Source: Brassicibacter mesophilus
GTDB taxonomy: Bacteria; Bacillota; Clostridia; Tissierellales; Proteiniboraceae
Reading direction: 5' to 3'
DNA length: 64,000 nt
Assembly: GCF_050433385.1 (NCBI RefSeq)
Contig: NZ_JBNPXI010000022.1
Location: forward strand, 17,535-81,534
In this document: positions 35,876 through 46,543 of the stretch, piece after piece
How positions within the stretch are numbered: position 1 is the stretch's first letter
How the letters are laid out: the number at the start of each line of letters is the position of its first letter
Made by a program: the position numbers and the translations under genes
The notes under the pieces: generated by a model
Told to the model about the DNA's origin: nothing
Databases searched by the model: none
Seen by the model: the letters and a program-made list of their open reading frames with translations, nothing else

Positions 35876-36664
35876 ATGAATATAGAACCAGTCGTGAGCA
35901 TTAAGGATTTGAGGATAAATTATGGAGTAGGCTCGGAAGATATTTTGAAGGGGATTAATCTAGAGGTTTATCCAGGCCAGATAATAGGATATATAGGTCC
36001 AAATGGTGCTGGAAAGAGTACTACTGTTAAGATATTGCTTGGTATATTAGAAAACTATAGAGGAGAAGTAAAAATATTTGGCAAAGATATATCGCAAGAA
36101 AAGATTGAGTATAAAAGAAGAATTGGATATGTTCCTGAAACTGCTGAAATATATGAGAATTTAACTGCTTATGAATACCTTACATTTTTAGGTGAAGTGT
36201 ATGGCATGGAGCTAGAAAGAGTAAATGAAAAAGGTAAAAAGCTCATGTCTTTGTTTGGAATAGAGGAGCACTATCACTCTAGAATATCTTCATATTCAAA
36301 AGGAATGAAGCAGAAACTTCTTATTATAGCGAGCCTAATACACAATCCAGATATATTATTTTTAGATGAGCCCTTAGGAGGACTTGACGCTAATAGTGTT
36401 ATGATATTTAAAGAAATTTTAGCACAGCTTGCAGCACAGGGAAAAACTATTTTTTATTCATCGCACATCATGGAGATTGTTGAAAAAATAAGCCATAGGA
36501 TATTATTAATAAATGGTGGGCAGATAGTTGCTGATGGAACGTTTAAAGAACTTAAGGAAAAAAGCATGGAGGGTTCTCTTGAAGAAATATTTAACCAGCT
36601 TACCGGCTTTAATAAGCATAAAGATATTGCTGATGATTTTATACAGACGCTACAGGAGGTATAG
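35876..36664 (+). CDS. ABC transporter ATP-binding protein
   Basis: 262 residues. Walker A GPNGAGKST, signature in degenerate form (ISSYSKGMKQKL), Walker B ILFLDEPLGGLD and switch His in SSHIM. The ATG follows CAGGAGGT. It lies two bases upstream of a large permease, forming a two-gene exporter operon preceded by the palindrome at 35833-35851. Confidence 0.93.
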   Translation: MNIEPVVSIKDLRINYGVGSEDILKGINLEVYPGQIIGYIGPNGAGKSTTVKILLGILENYRGEVKIFGKDISQEKIEYKRRIGYVPETAEIYENLTAYEYLTFLGEVYGMELERVNEKGKKLMSLFGIEEHYHSRISSYSKGMKQKLLIIASLIHNPDILFLDEPLGGLDANSVMIFKEILAQLAAQGKTIFYSSHIMEIVEKISHRILLINGGQIVADGTFKELKEKSMEGSLEEIFNQLTGFNKHKDIADDFIQTLQEV

Positions 36665-36666
36665 AC

Positions 36667-38343
36667 ATGAAGGACTTTATTTCCCTCAGGATACTTGATA
36701 AATTCAGCATTGTATTTAAAAAGCTTGGAATAAATTATAGTATGATGAGAAAAATATTAGAGCTTAAATTAACTATGGATGAAAGAAGAGTGCCTACCGC
36801 TTTATCTAGCTATAAAAATAAGAATAAAGATGGAAATTTGTTAAAAAAGTCACTTCTATCATACGGATTTTTAGGACTTATGATTATGGTTATTATTATT
36901 ATTCCAGTTCCAATTTATGTTCAGATGAGTATTTGCTTTGGCATGATAATGTTCATGATAATGATGACTATGATTTCAGATTTCTCATCAGTTTTGCTAG
37001 ATGTAAAGGGTAGAAATATTCTTTTGACCAAACCTATTGATCAGAAAACCTTTAATGCTGCAAAGGTAATCCATATTTTTATTTATATGTTTATTATAAC
37101 TATGGTTATGGCAGGACCATCCTTAATAGCAGGAACTATTAAATATGGAATACTATTTTTTCTTTTGTTTATTTTAGAGCTTACTTTGCTAGCAGGCTTT
37201 GTTATATTTCTTACTGCATTATTGTATAGTGTTATCTTGAAGTTTTTTGATGGTGAAAAGCTTAAGGATATCATAAATTATTTTCAGATTATACTTTCTA
37301 TAACGATGATTATAGTATATCAATTGATTGGACGTATGTTTGAATTTATAGACCTGAATGTATCATTTACTCCAAAATGGTGGAGTGCTTTAATTCCACC
37401 GGCATGGTTCGCAGCACCATTTGAGTTGTTTATTAATAATAATTATGAAAGCATATACATATATTTTGGAGCATTATGTATTTTGATTCCCGTAATAGCA
37501 TTGGTAATTCATGCAAAGGTTATAGTTCCTCATTTTGAAAGCAACTTATCAAAGCTTAATAATAGTAGTGCTAAAAATGGCATATCTGCTGAAAGAAAAG
37601 GATATTTAAGTAAGAAAAGCTCTAAAATATTTAGTCATGGTAATATGGAAAATATATTCTATAGATTCACACAGAACATGTTATCTAATGAAAGAAAGCT
37701 AAAGCTTAAGATATATCCTAGTCTTGCTATGGCAGCAGTTTTTCCTTTTTTAATGTTGATTCCTTATTTTAGTGATTTCAGTTCTTTAAAAGGTGTATTT
37801 TCTAGAATGGCAGAAAGTAAGGCGTATCTTTCAATATATTTAGCCGTATTAATGCTATCCAACACTATAATGATGATATCAACAAGTGAAAATTTCAAGG
37901 GTTCTTGGATATATAGGACATTGCCAATAGAGTCACCTGGACCTATTTATAGAGGAGCATTAAAAGGGTATCTTGTAAAATACTGTATACCTATATATTT
38001 GTTTGTGAGCATAGTATTTTTAATAATATATAGATTTACAATTATAATTGATTTGATTTTAATCTTGATTGGCATGATATTGCTTACACTTGTTTTATTC
38101 AAGACCTCTAAGATGGAGCTCCCGTTTAGTGATGATATTCAAAAAGCACAGAGTGGTAATACTGGAGTGTTTTTTACAACCTTAATTTTCGTAGGTACAT
38201 TTGTAGGCATTCATATCGCTTTAAGCAAAGTAAAGCTTTTATTGATAGCTTACACTGTTGTTGTACTTGTGGTGACCATATATTTATGGAAAAAGAGCTT
38301 TGATATGAAGTGGGAAGATGTAGTAGATAGTATTGAGAAGTAA
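36667..38343 (+). CDS. ABC transporter permease, large
   Basis: 558 residues with about 12 hydrophobic segments in two blocks (about 60-285 and 350-545) separated by a polar stretch, suggesting a fused double permease. ATG after CAGGAGGT. The partner ATPase is encoded immediately upstream. Substrate unknown. Confidence 0.8.
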   Translation: MKDFISLRILDKFSIVFKKLGINYSMMRKILELKLTMDERRVPTALSSYKNKNKDGNLLKKSLLSYGFLGLMIMVIIIIPVPIYVQMSICFGMIMFMIMMTMISDFSSVLLDVKGRNILLTKPIDQKTFNAAKVIHIFIYMFIITMVMAGPSLIAGTIKYGILFFLLFILELTLLAGFVIFLTALLYSVILKFFDGEKLKDIINYFQIILSITMIIVYQLIGRMFEFIDLNVSFTPKWWSALIPPAWFAAPFELFINNNYESIYIYFGALCILIPVIALVIHAKVIVPHFESNLSKLNNSSAKNGISAERKGYLSKKSSKIFSHGNMENIFYRFTQNMLSNERKLKLKIYPSLAMAAVFPFLMLIPYFSDFSSLKGVFSRMAESKAYLSIYLAVLMLSNTIMMISTSENFKGSWIYRTLPIESPGPIYRGALKGYLVKYCIPIYLFVSIVFLIIYRFTIIIDLILILIGMILLTLVLFKTSKMELPFSDDIQKAQSGNTGVFFTTLIFVGTFVGIHIALSKVKLLLIAYTVVVLVVTIYLWKKSFDMKWEDVVDSIEK

Positions 38344-38380
38344 GATAACCACTAAAAACGTAATAGCTTTTCTTATTCTT

Positions 38381-38419
38381 TTAAAAAGCCTTTTAGAGTC
38401 ACATTCTAAGAGGTTTTTA
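38381..38419 (+). terminator. Terminator of the second ABC operon
   Basis: AAAAAGCCTTTTAGA / TCTAAGAGGTTTTT stem with one mismatch and a T-rich end. The remaining gap to 38663 shows no gene. Confidence 0.65.
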
Positions 38420-38663
38420 TCTTTCCAGTTATTTTTAGTACTGATTGAATATTTTCGAAGCCACTTCCACTTCATATTATTCTTTTTCTTGTAGAAATAT
38501 TGGAATTTCTACGTTGCAATATATTATATAGTAACAGCATCTGCTTGAAAATTCAATCAATATAGCTGCGACAATAGTGAAACAATAGAGAGATACTGTA
38601 GTGAGTATTATTATTAGAAAGTAGTTTATACTAAGTATAAGAATGTCCTAGGAGGATTAAATA

Positions 38664-39758
38664 GTGAACAAAGAAACTATCTCAGATATGCAAGGTATAT
38701 CACTTATTGTTCTTGCTATAATAGGAGAAGCTTCAATATTTGTAATGGGAATTGATGCTAAGAGAGATTTATGGCTAGCGATTATTTTAGCAATAATAAT
38801 AGCGTTGACTACTGCTCTTATATATATATATATATATCTTCACAATGTGTTTCCAGGAAAAGATTTGTTTGATATTATTGAGATTTGTTTCGGGAAATTA
38901 GTGGGAAAAGGAATAATACTGTTATTTATTTGGTATGCTCTTTATTCATTAGAGCTGAGTTTATTAGATTATAGTTATTTTGTTAATACAGTTGCTTTTC
39001 CGGAAACACCTAAAATAGTAATACATATGATATTTGTAATTCTAATTATTTGGATAGTAAAGGGAGGGATAGAGGTTTTAGGAAGATGGTCAAAATTTTT
39101 CTTACCGATACCTATTATCTTAATATTTACTTCAAGTTTATTATTAATTCCTCAGATGAACATAGATAACATTCGCCCAGTACTAAACAATGATATAGAT
39201 TCTATTTTGAAAGCTACTTATTATACGTATGTGTTTCCTTTTGCAGATATAGTATTTTTTTCTATAGTTTTATCTTCATTTAAAACAAAACAATCTCCTT
39301 ATAAAATATACATTTTTAGTTTATTGATAGCAGGAATAGTAGTATTAGTTACCGGAGTGGTTAATATTTTAACTATAGGAGTAGATATGATTTCAAGCAC
39401 ATACTTTCCTTCTTATTTGACTGTTTCAAAAATAAATGTGGGAAATGTTTTACAAAGAATAGAAGTAATGGTATCTATATCGTTTTTCTTAGGAGGATTT
39501 ATTAAACTAAGTATAGAATTATTGGTTGCGTGTAAAGGATTTGCTAAAATATTTGGATGTGAAGATTATAGATTTATTACAATTCCTATATCATTGATTC
39601 CCCTTAATTTTTCCCATTATGAGTTTGATAGTATAATGTATTATTTCGGGTATGCTCTTGAGGTATATCCATACATTACTTTACCTTTTCAAGTGATTTT
39701 TCCTATTAGTATACTTGTTGTGACAGTAATTAAAAAGAAAAAATTGGGAGCAAATTAA
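38664..39758 (+). CDS. GerAB-type spore germination permease (orphan)
   Basis: 364 residues with about ten membrane segments of the amino-acid permease fold. The spore permease family shows in the N-terminal MQGISLIVLAIIGEASIFVMG and in IEVLGRWSKFFLPIPIIL. GTG start after AGGAGG. The usual GerAA and GerAC partners are not adjacent, so it may join subunits encoded elsewhere or act differently. A TA run sits in codons near 38820. Confidence 0.85.
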   Translation: MNKETISDMQGISLIVLAIIGEASIFVMGIDAKRDLWLAIILAIIIALTTALIYIYIYLHNVFPGKDLFDIIEICFGKLVGKGIILLFIWYALYSLELSLLDYSYFVNTVAFPETPKIVIHMIFVILIIWIVKGGIEVLGRWSKFFLPIPIILIFTSSLLLIPQMNIDNIRPVLNNDIDSILKATYYTYVFPFADIVFFSIVLSSFKTKQSPYKIYIFSLLIAGIVVLVTGVVNILTIGVDMISSTYFPSYLTVSKINVGNVLQRIEVMVSISFFLGGFIKLSIELLVACKGFAKIFGCEDYRFITIPISLIPLNFSHYEFDSIMYYFGYALEVYPYITLPFQVIFPISILVVTVIKKKKLGAN

Positions 39759-40323
39759 AATATGATATTTTTGTGACTAAAATTATATACTTATAATTTA
39801 AAGAATATCTGCTTACATAATTATTCTTTTATATAGTAAAATCTACTGATGATTTTATCACTAAGCTTTATAGCACGCAAATTAGTTCATGCTGTATAAT
39901 TTCAGCAGACATAGTCCGTTTATTCAATCTGCATTTTTCCTTTAATAAACATATCTTTAATTTTATCAGAAGATGAGATAAGATTGTTTTATATTGGAAA
40001 GTTATCTACATTTTGTTTGCATAATCTCTTATATATTTTGTTAGTTACAGCTATTTAATAAATTTAATTTTTATCAAATAAATATCAGTAGGGATAGCTG
40101 TATGGATTGTAAAAACGATTGTTCTCAAAATAATATTTATAGTAGTGAAATTAGAACACAGAAATTAATATTAGAAATTAATATTAATGATAAAAAGGAT
40201 TTTGATATAAATAGATAGAATGGGTAAAGTTGATGTATAGGATAGTTTAGTGCAGCGGGTATAATAGTAGCAGATATTATTTTTATAGCTATGTCTCAAG
40301 GGGAAAAGGGGAGTGTAAAACTA
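39759..40323. other. Gene-poor gap
   Basis: 565 bases of AT-rich sequence. The only coding-like stretch is a 38-codon frame at 40102-40218 whose IRTQKLILEININDKKDF resembles the N-terminus of a RimJ-type acetyltransferase but then stops; it may be a remnant. No RNA or terminator is convincing. Confidence 0.35.
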
Positions 40324-40908
40324 ATGAATTTTAAAGAAGCGATACTAAAATATCAACCAATTAACGATCAAGAAGCAAATGACAAAAAAATCATCTTGGA
40401 TTACATTGATAACTTTTATGATGATATCCTAACTAGAAGAAACCAAATAGCACATATGACAAGTTCTGGATTGATTTTAAATAAATCTCTAGATAAAATA
40501 CTTATGATTCATCACAATATATATAACACTTGGACATGGACTGGTGGTCATGCAGATGGTGACAGTGATATGCTCGAAGTAGCACTCAAAGAAGCAAGAG
40601 AAGAGACTGGTGTTTCTAATATATTACCACTAACAGATGATTTAGCTTCTATAGATATTATCCCAGTATATGGACATATTAAAAGAGAAAAATACGTTTC
40701 AGCTCATCTGCATTTAAATACATCATATATCTTAATAGTAGATGAAAATGAGAAGCTGGTTATTAATGAAGCTGAAACCAGTGATGTTGGGTGGATAGAA
40801 GTTAATAGTTTGGGCATATATTCTAACGAGCCATATTTAATTGCAATTTACAATAAAATTATTGAAAGGGCTAAAAAAGAAAGTTTCATATTAGTAAGCA
40901 AAATATAA
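40324..40908 (+). CDS. Nudix hydrolase
   Basis: 194 residues. The Nudix box is GGHADGDSDMLEVALKEAREETG, recognisable with the metal-binding glutamates kept, though the usual arginine before the first Glu is Lys. ATG chosen because AAAAGGGGAG precedes it; an in-frame ATG at 40291 lacks such a site. Family members of this size hydrolyse nucleotide-linked substrates; the substrate is unknown. (For the box, key residues are Gly, Glu and the EE pair near residues 75-98.). Confidence 0.88.
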   Translation: MNFKEAILKYQPINDQEANDKKIILDYIDNFYDDILTRRNQIAHMTSSGLILNKSLDKILMIHHNIYNTWTWTGGHADGDSDMLEVALKEAREETGVSNILPLTDDLASIDIIPVYGHIKREKYVSAHLHLNTSYILIVDENEKLVINEAETSDVGWIEVNSLGIYSNEPYLIAIYNKIIERAKKESFILVSKI

Positions 40909-41045
40909 AGTGTAGTTAAGTTATTTATTTGTTTTCTGTCATTTATTCATAAAATTATTCCCACTAGATTATACTATATGGTTTTTCTATATATGTCTAC
41001 ATAATAGGGATAATATTAGAATGATTAGGGCTTTTATACGAAATG

Positions 41046-42209
41046 TTAATCCTTTATAACTACTACAGTTCCAACAGGTACATAATCATATAGCCATTCA
41101 ACATCTTTATTATTCATGCGAATGCATCCTAGACTTACGTATTTTCCTATAGAAGAAGGATCATTTGTCCCATGGATACCATATTTGGTTCCACCTGTAT
41201 TGGGAACACTTAGTCCTAACCACCTTATACCGAGCGGATTTTGTGGCTCTCCTCCTGGAATACCTTTTGGTGAATACCATGGGTTCTTTATTTTATTAAC
41301 TATTTTGAAGGTTCCCTCTGGAGTTAAGTTTGTATTTTTACCAGTTGCAACTTGGAAAGTACGAACTAAGTTTTTATTATTAAAGAGAGAAAGCGTGTTT
41401 TTAGACTTATTAATTTCAATATAATAATCATATTTTTTATCAACTATATTCTTATTAAGTGTATTTTCTTCGATATAAAAAGGGTTAGGAATCTTAATTT
41501 CTGTTCCTATTTTTAAATTCTTCGGATTAATTCCGTTATATTCAGCAATTAAATCTTGAAATATAGATATATGAAAGTGATTTAAAACTATTCTATATAG
41601 CGTTTCTCCAGGCTGAACTGTATGCTCAATGGTTGACTTAGTTAAAGGTAATAAAACTTTTGTCCCAGATTTTACATCTGTACTTGGATTATAAATCTCA
41701 TTAATTGATTGGACGTAGTGAGTATACCATTCACGATTAAAATATTGTTGTGTAATGCTGAAGATTGTATCTCCTGGGTTAACTCTATAAATATCTATTA
41801 TTTTTGGATTTGAAATAATTAATGAATTCCCAACCTTTAAGTCTACACTCGGATTTTGAATATTATTATCCAGGGCTAATTTTTGAACAAACTTAGTAGA
41901 ATCATAGTATTTTCTAGCAATACTAGATAATGTTTCTCCAGACATTATCTCATGTACAACTTGTATATATGGTCGATTGGAATCTTTATTGAAAGAAAAA
42001 TTCATCAAAGTATCGCTTGCTAATTTATAACTAGTTAAGTCTTCAGCAATTGGTGCTGAATTGGCTTGAGTAAATGGAATAATCAAACTAACAAAAAATA
42101 AAGTGAAAATAGGTATAAGAAAATAGAATGCTTTTTTTAATAATTGTTTTTTGTTTCTATACTTCCTATTTCGTCTTGAATACAAATGATTATCTTGGTT
42201 AAAAGTCAT
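41046..42209 (-). CDS. LysM-repeat L,D-transpeptidase (YkuD)
   Basis: 387 residues, probably membrane-anchored: a basic N-terminus, one membrane helix (AFYFLIPIFTLFFVSLIIPF), then three LysM modules (HEIMSGETLSSIARKYY, YRVNPGDTIFSITQQYF, HTVQPGETLYRIVLNHF). The C-terminal YkuD domain has IHGTND and SLGCIRM with the catalytic cysteine. It should form 3-3 cross-links or modify peptidoglycan. The ATG at 42209 is chosen because GGAGAG sits 9 bases before it; the ATG at 42218 directly abuts that motif. Confidence 0.94.
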   Translation of the reverse strand: MTFNQDNHLYSRRNRKYRNKKQLLKKAFYFLIPIFTLFFVSLIIPFTQANSAPIAEDLTSYKLASDTLMNFSFNKDSNRPYIQVVHEIMSGETLSSIARKYYDSTKFVQKLALDNNIQNPSVDLKVGNSLIISNPKIIDIYRVNPGDTIFSITQQYFNREWYTHYVQSINEIYNPSTDVKSGTKVLLPLTKSTIEHTVQPGETLYRIVLNHFHISIFQDLIAEYNGINPKNLKIGTEIKIPNPFYIEENTLNKNIVDKKYDYYIEINKSKNTLSLFNNKNLVRTFQVATGKNTNLTPEGTFKIVNKIKNPWYSPKGIPGGEPQNPLGIRWLGLSVPNTGGTKYGIHGTNDPSSIGKYVSLGCIRMNNKDVEWLYDYVPVGTVVVIKD

Positions 42210-42505
42210 TGGCGGCATCTCTCCATTCTTAATATTATGTTCAGATTGACAAGATTCGACAAATTTTTTAAATTACCTTTTGTAATATAATCAAATATAA
42301 AAAATGAGACGTTGGTAGCAGAAAAACTAGGACTAAAGTAATGGATAATAAAGCAAATAAATAAGAGCGTAAATCTTATCCTTCTGTTACTATAGAATGA
42401 AATGGGAAGATGCAGTTGAAAGTAATAAAATATAGTATTAATATATGAAATAAGAAGTGTTATTAAATATTGAACTCGATAAATATGTAAGAAGGAGGAT
42501 GAAAG

Positions 42506-43714
42506 TTGTTTTCCGAAATTACCAGTCTTAAGAGAAAAATAGAGGAAGAAATAGAAAGTATAGAAGAAGAGGTTATATCATGGCGAAGGCATATCCATCA
42601 AAATCCAGAATTATCTTTTCATGAATATGAGACTAAGCAATATATTGAAAGCGTCTTAAAAACTTTTGATGGAATTGAAACCTTTAGTCCTACAGAAACA
42701 AGTGTGATAGGCTTGCTAAGGGGAGATGAAGATGGAGAGACTCTGGCCTTTAAGGCAGATATTGATGCTCTTCCCCTGCAAGAAGAAACAAATATAAGTT
42801 TCAAATCAAAAAAAGAAGGGGTAATGCATGCTTGTGGACATGATTCTCACGTGGCTATGATGTTAGGTGCAGCAAAAATATTAAGCAAATATAGAAATGT
42901 GATAAAGGGAAATATTAAATTTATATTTCAGCATGCAGAGGAAACCCCACTAGGAGGAGCTGTTGAAATAATAGAAAAGGGATATATCGATGATGTAGAT
43001 ATGATTCTATGTATACATGTCACACCAGCTTTAGAAGCAGGAGTACTTGCTACAAAAGCTGGCCCAATAACCTGCGCTTTAGATAAGTTTTCTGTAACAA
43101 TTAGAGGAAAAGGTGGCCATGCATCTACACCTAATGAAACTATAGATCCTATAATCATAGGAACTGAAATAATCAACTCATTACAGACGATAATATCAAG
43201 AAAAATATCACCATATATTCCACAAGTAATCTCAATAACTTATTTTAATACTTTTAATAAATATCATAGCATTATACCCGATAAGATTGTATTTGGTGGA
43301 AGTATAAGAAGTATTGATGAAGAGACCAGAGTATTTGTAAAGAAAAACATACAAAATATAATTGATGGAATAACTAAAGCTCATGGAGGGAAATATGAGA
43401 TTGAGTATGAACCAAGTTATTCAGCTACTATTAATGATGAGGATGTAGCTTTATTAGCGGAAAAAGTAATAAAGGAACATTTTAAGACAGGTTCATTTAA
43501 AAAATTAGAAATTCCTTATTTAGTAGCAGATAGTTTTTCATGCTATACAAAAGCAAAACCTGGCTGTTTTATGTCTCTAGGGGTAGGTAACAAAAAAATA
43601 GGCGCCTCATATTATTGCCATGATTCAAAATTTATGATAGATGAGTCTGCTTTGCTAAATGGTGTAAGATTTTTAGTACTATTTGGTGCTAAAAAGGCTA
43701 TAGGTTTTATATAG
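42506..43714 (+). CDS. M20-family amidohydrolase (N-acyl-amino-acid type)
   Basis: 402 residues. Metal-binding motifs are MHACGHDSHVAMMLGAA and FQHAEETPLGGA; the dimerisation domain shows GKGGHASTPNETIDP. This is the hippurate hydrolase/IAA-amino-acid hydrolase type (M20D), removing acyl groups from amino acids. TTG start after GAAGGAGG. Convergent with a TetR gene and near a second M20 enzyme and an AbgT transporter, suggesting scavenging of acylated amino acids or peptides. Confidence 0.92.
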   Translation: MFSEITSLKRKIEEEIESIEEEVISWRRHIHQNPELSFHEYETKQYIESVLKTFDGIETFSPTETSVIGLLRGDEDGETLAFKADIDALPLQEETNISFKSKKEGVMHACGHDSHVAMMLGAAKILSKYRNVIKGNIKFIFQHAEETPLGGAVEIIEKGYIDDVDMILCIHVTPALEAGVLATKAGPITCALDKFSVTIRGKGGHASTPNETIDPIIIGTEIINSLQTIISRKISPYIPQVISITYFNTFNKYHSIIPDKIVFGGSIRSIDEETRVFVKKNIQNIIDGITKAHGGKYEIEYEPSYSATINDEDVALLAEKVIKEHFKTGSFKKLEIPYLVADSFSCYTKAKPGCFMSLGVGNKKIGASYYCHDSKFMIDESALLNGVRFLVLFGAKKAIGFI

Positions 43715-43751
43715 CTGATATCACGCTAGGTATAACAATTAATATGATATT

Positions 43752-44315
43752 TTATCTTTTTGTACAGCCATAAAGAAGTATTTCGTAAAAGCTTTCAAAT
43801 AAAGTTTTTTTTGATTCACACATATGAAGAGGTTTTTCGCTATCATTTGTCATATTTACAAAAGACTGAGAAATAAAAGCTATAGTAATAGGATTAATTT
43901 TGGATTCGAATATACCAAGCTCTATTCCATTCCTATAAATTTCAATTATTCTATTAGTTTTATATTCTATAAGTGTTTGAATTTCTAAATATTTGTCCGA
44001 ATAAAAAGACTTTATATCTTCTATGTTATTTTCATAAAAATCATAAGGTGTTGGAGAAAACAGAAAGCAAGCTATTTTTAGTTGCTCTATTATGTTATTA
44101 CTTTTTTCCAACTCTTTATTTAAGATTTCATAATTATTATTAATGTAATCATCGATTACTTCATTTATTAGCTCATCTTTACTTTGAAAATATTCATATA
44201 TGGTTTTTTTACTTATTCTGAGGCTTGTTGCAATCTCAGACATAGTAAGTTTTTTTATTCCATGAGTATTGGATAGTTTATACACTTCATCTTTTATCTT
44301 GTTCTTCAAGAACAT
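43752..44315 (-). CDS. TetR-family transcriptional regulator
   Basis: 187 residues with an N-terminal HTH (IKKLTMSEIATSLRISKKTIYEYFQSKDELI), the TetR signature. ATG after AAAAGGGG; a TTG just upstream is less likely. It lies between the M20D gene and the divergent AbgT-M20 operon, so it may control one of them. No palindromic operator is obvious. Confidence 0.9.
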   Translation of the reverse strand: MFLKNKIKDEVYKLSNTHGIKKLTMSEIATSLRISKKTIYEYFQSKDELINEVIDDYINNNYEILNKELEKSNNIIEQLKIACFLFSPTPYDFYENNIEDIKSFYSDKYLEIQTLIEYKTNRIIEIYRNGIELGIFESKINPITIAFISQSFVNMTNDSEKPLHMCESKKTLFESFYEILLYGCTKR

Positions 44316-44978
44316 CAACCCCTTTTGTAATAATCTACTTTATTCCCTTTGTAGCGCTCACACCTATTCTGTATTGAGTTAAAAATTTTTACGTTCAACA
44401 TAAATATACTATTATTATACATTAAAACTAAAAAAAATCGATGGTTATAATATTATGCTAGAAGAAAAGCTAGAATAATAGCTGCAACTAAAATTTTGTC
44501 AATAGCAAACATGGTATTTTATGAGTTTAAAAAATATTCTGAAAAGATAGACAAAAAACCGTTTTTGTTTTTATGGTTTTATGATATAATTTTCATAAGG
44601 TAATAAATGCAATAAAAAAATATTATAAAAACAAGGTTGATGGCAAATATAAGAGCATTAAAGCTAGATTTCACTGTTGATGTCCTATTATCCTTACTAT
44701 TTTGATTTTAGCATGTACAAGCTGTACAATTATACAAAAAGGTAAAATATTAAAATTAGGAAACTATAAATTAAATAATAGTTTCCAAAAAAGATAATTT
44801 TCCAAATTTGATTAATTTTATAATGACCCTCATTAAAATGAAAACGATTTCTGGAATTTGCTTTTTATTAACATTTAAAATTTTTTGTGTGACATCTTTA
44901 TTAAGATTGTAATTGTAGCAATTTGCAGTTATATATACGAAAATTAATTATCAGCAATAAAAATAGGAGGGGAAAATA
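44316..44978. other. Gene-poor gap upstream of abgT
   Basis: 663 AT-rich bases between divergent genes. No ORF, RNA or clear operator stands out. The abgT promoter must lie here; the ribosome binding site AGGAGGGG is at its end. Confidence 0.5.
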
Positions 44979-46505
44979 ATGAAAAGCAAAGAGCAAAAGA
45001 AAGGATTCTTGGATTTCTTAGAAAGACTAGGAAATAGACTACCGCATCCAATTTACATCTTTATGATAATGGCATTGATAGTTGTAGTTATATCAGCAGT
45101 TACTGCGGGGACCAAGGTAATTCATCCAGGTACTGGTGAAGAGCAAGTTGTTAAAAGTCTAGTTACAAGAGAAGGTATAGTTTGGATTCTAAGCAATGTA
45201 GTGAAAAACTTTACTAAATTCCCACCATTGGGGATGGTTTTAGTGATGATGATTGGATTGGGTCTTGCGGAAGAAGCAGGTCTTCTAAGGACATTATTAA
45301 GAAAAGTAATAGTAGGTGCACCTAAGACTTTAGTTACTTTTATAATTATATTTTCAGGCATCATGGGAAATATCGCTGGAAGTGCTACATTTGTAGTTAT
45401 TCCACCACTAGGCGGACTTATATTTAAAGCATTAAAAAGACACCCTATAGCAGGTATAGCGGCAGGATTTTCAGGAGTTGCAGCAGGACTAAGTGCTAAT
45501 CTATTAATTACTCCAACTGATATATTATCTGCAGGTATATCGGAAAAAGCAGCTCAAATAATAGACCCTAACTTTCTAGTACATCCAGCAGTAAACTGGT
45601 TTTTTATGATTGCTTCAACAGTAGTACTTTCAATAGTTGGCGTATTAGTAACTGAAAAAATAATTGAACCTCGACTAGGCAAATATGACCCTAAGAATGC
45701 AGATGAAACATATGAATCAGATGATGAAGAATTAATGACAATAACAGAAAATGAAAGAAAAGGACTAAAGAATGCAGGTATAGTTACGCTAATATATTTT
45801 GCTATAATAGCTTTTATAATTGTACCTAAAAATGGTATATTAAGAGATCCTGTTGCAGGAACTATAGTTCCATCTCCATTTCTCTCTTCAATGATACCTC
45901 TTCTTTTAGTTTGGTTTATAGTTGCTGCACTAGCATATGGTATAGGTGCAAAAACAATTAAGAACTCAAATGACGTTGTAAAATATATGACAGAATCAAT
46001 GAAGTCATTTGCAGGATTTATTTTATTATGCTTCTTTGCGGCGCAGTTTGTTGAATTTTTCGCTTATACTAATTTAGGACTATTGTTAGCAGTTAAGGGT
46101 GCTAAGTTTCTAAAAGCTAGTGGAATTGTGGGAATACCTCTGGTTGTTGCGTTTATAATATTTGTATCTATGATCAACTTTTTAATTGGTAGTTCTTCTG
46201 CTAAATGGGCTTTGCTTGCTCCAATATTTATTCCTATGTTCATGCAGATAGGAATATCTCCTGCAGCTACGCAAGCTGCTTATCGTATTGCTGATTCTGT
46301 AACGAATAGTATATCTCCACTTGAACCTTTTTTACCTTTTATTATAATCTGCGCTCAACGTTTTGATAAAAGATCAGGTATGGGTACTGTAATTTCAACA
46401 ATGATTCCTTATGCTTTAACATATTTAATAATCTGGACAATTCTTTTAGTAGTTTGGATGCTATTAGATTTACCACTTGGACCAGGAGCCATGATAAATA
46501 TGTAA
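44979..46505 (+). CDS. AbgT-family transporter
   Basis: 508 residues with about 12 membrane segments. Family motifs include GNRLPHPIYIFMIMALIVV, MIGLGLAEEAGLL, GSATFVVIPPLGGLIF and a C-terminal SSSAKWALLAPIFIPM with DSVTNSISPLEPF. AbgT proteins import p-aminobenzoyl-glutamate or export sulfonamide-type drugs. The downstream M20 peptidase favours the import-and-hydrolyse role. ATG after AGGAGGGG. Confidence 0.93.
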   Translation: MKSKEQKKGFLDFLERLGNRLPHPIYIFMIMALIVVVISAVTAGTKVIHPGTGEEQVVKSLVTREGIVWILSNVVKNFTKFPPLGMVLVMMIGLGLAEEAGLLRTLLRKVIVGAPKTLVTFIIIFSGIMGNIAGSATFVVIPPLGGLIFKALKRHPIAGIAAGFSGVAAGLSANLLITPTDILSAGISEKAAQIIDPNFLVHPAVNWFFMIASTVVLSIVGVLVTEKIIEPRLGKYDPKNADETYESDDEELMTITENERKGLKNAGIVTLIYFAIIAFIIVPKNGILRDPVAGTIVPSPFLSSMIPLLLVWFIVAALAYGIGAKTIKNSNDVVKYMTESMKSFAGFILLCFFAAQFVEFFAYTNLGLLLAVKGAKFLKASGIVGIPLVVAFIIFVSMINFLIGSSSAKWALLAPIFIPMFMQIGISPAATQAAYRIADSVTNSISPLEPFLPFIIICAQRFDKRSGMGTVISTMIPYALTYLIIWTILLVVWMLLDLPLGPGAMINM

Positions 46506-46543
46506 TTTACTATTGAAATATAAGTAAATAGGAGGACAAATAA

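Noticed and set aside
40102..40218. 38-codon reading frame in the gap before the Nudix gene
   Set aside because: Weak ribosome binding site and abrupt stop; at best the N-terminal remnant of an acetyltransferase.
44457..44800. Lipoprotein-like stretch upstream of abgT
   Set aside because: A short hydrophobic-Cys run appears in one frame but has no start or ribosome binding site.
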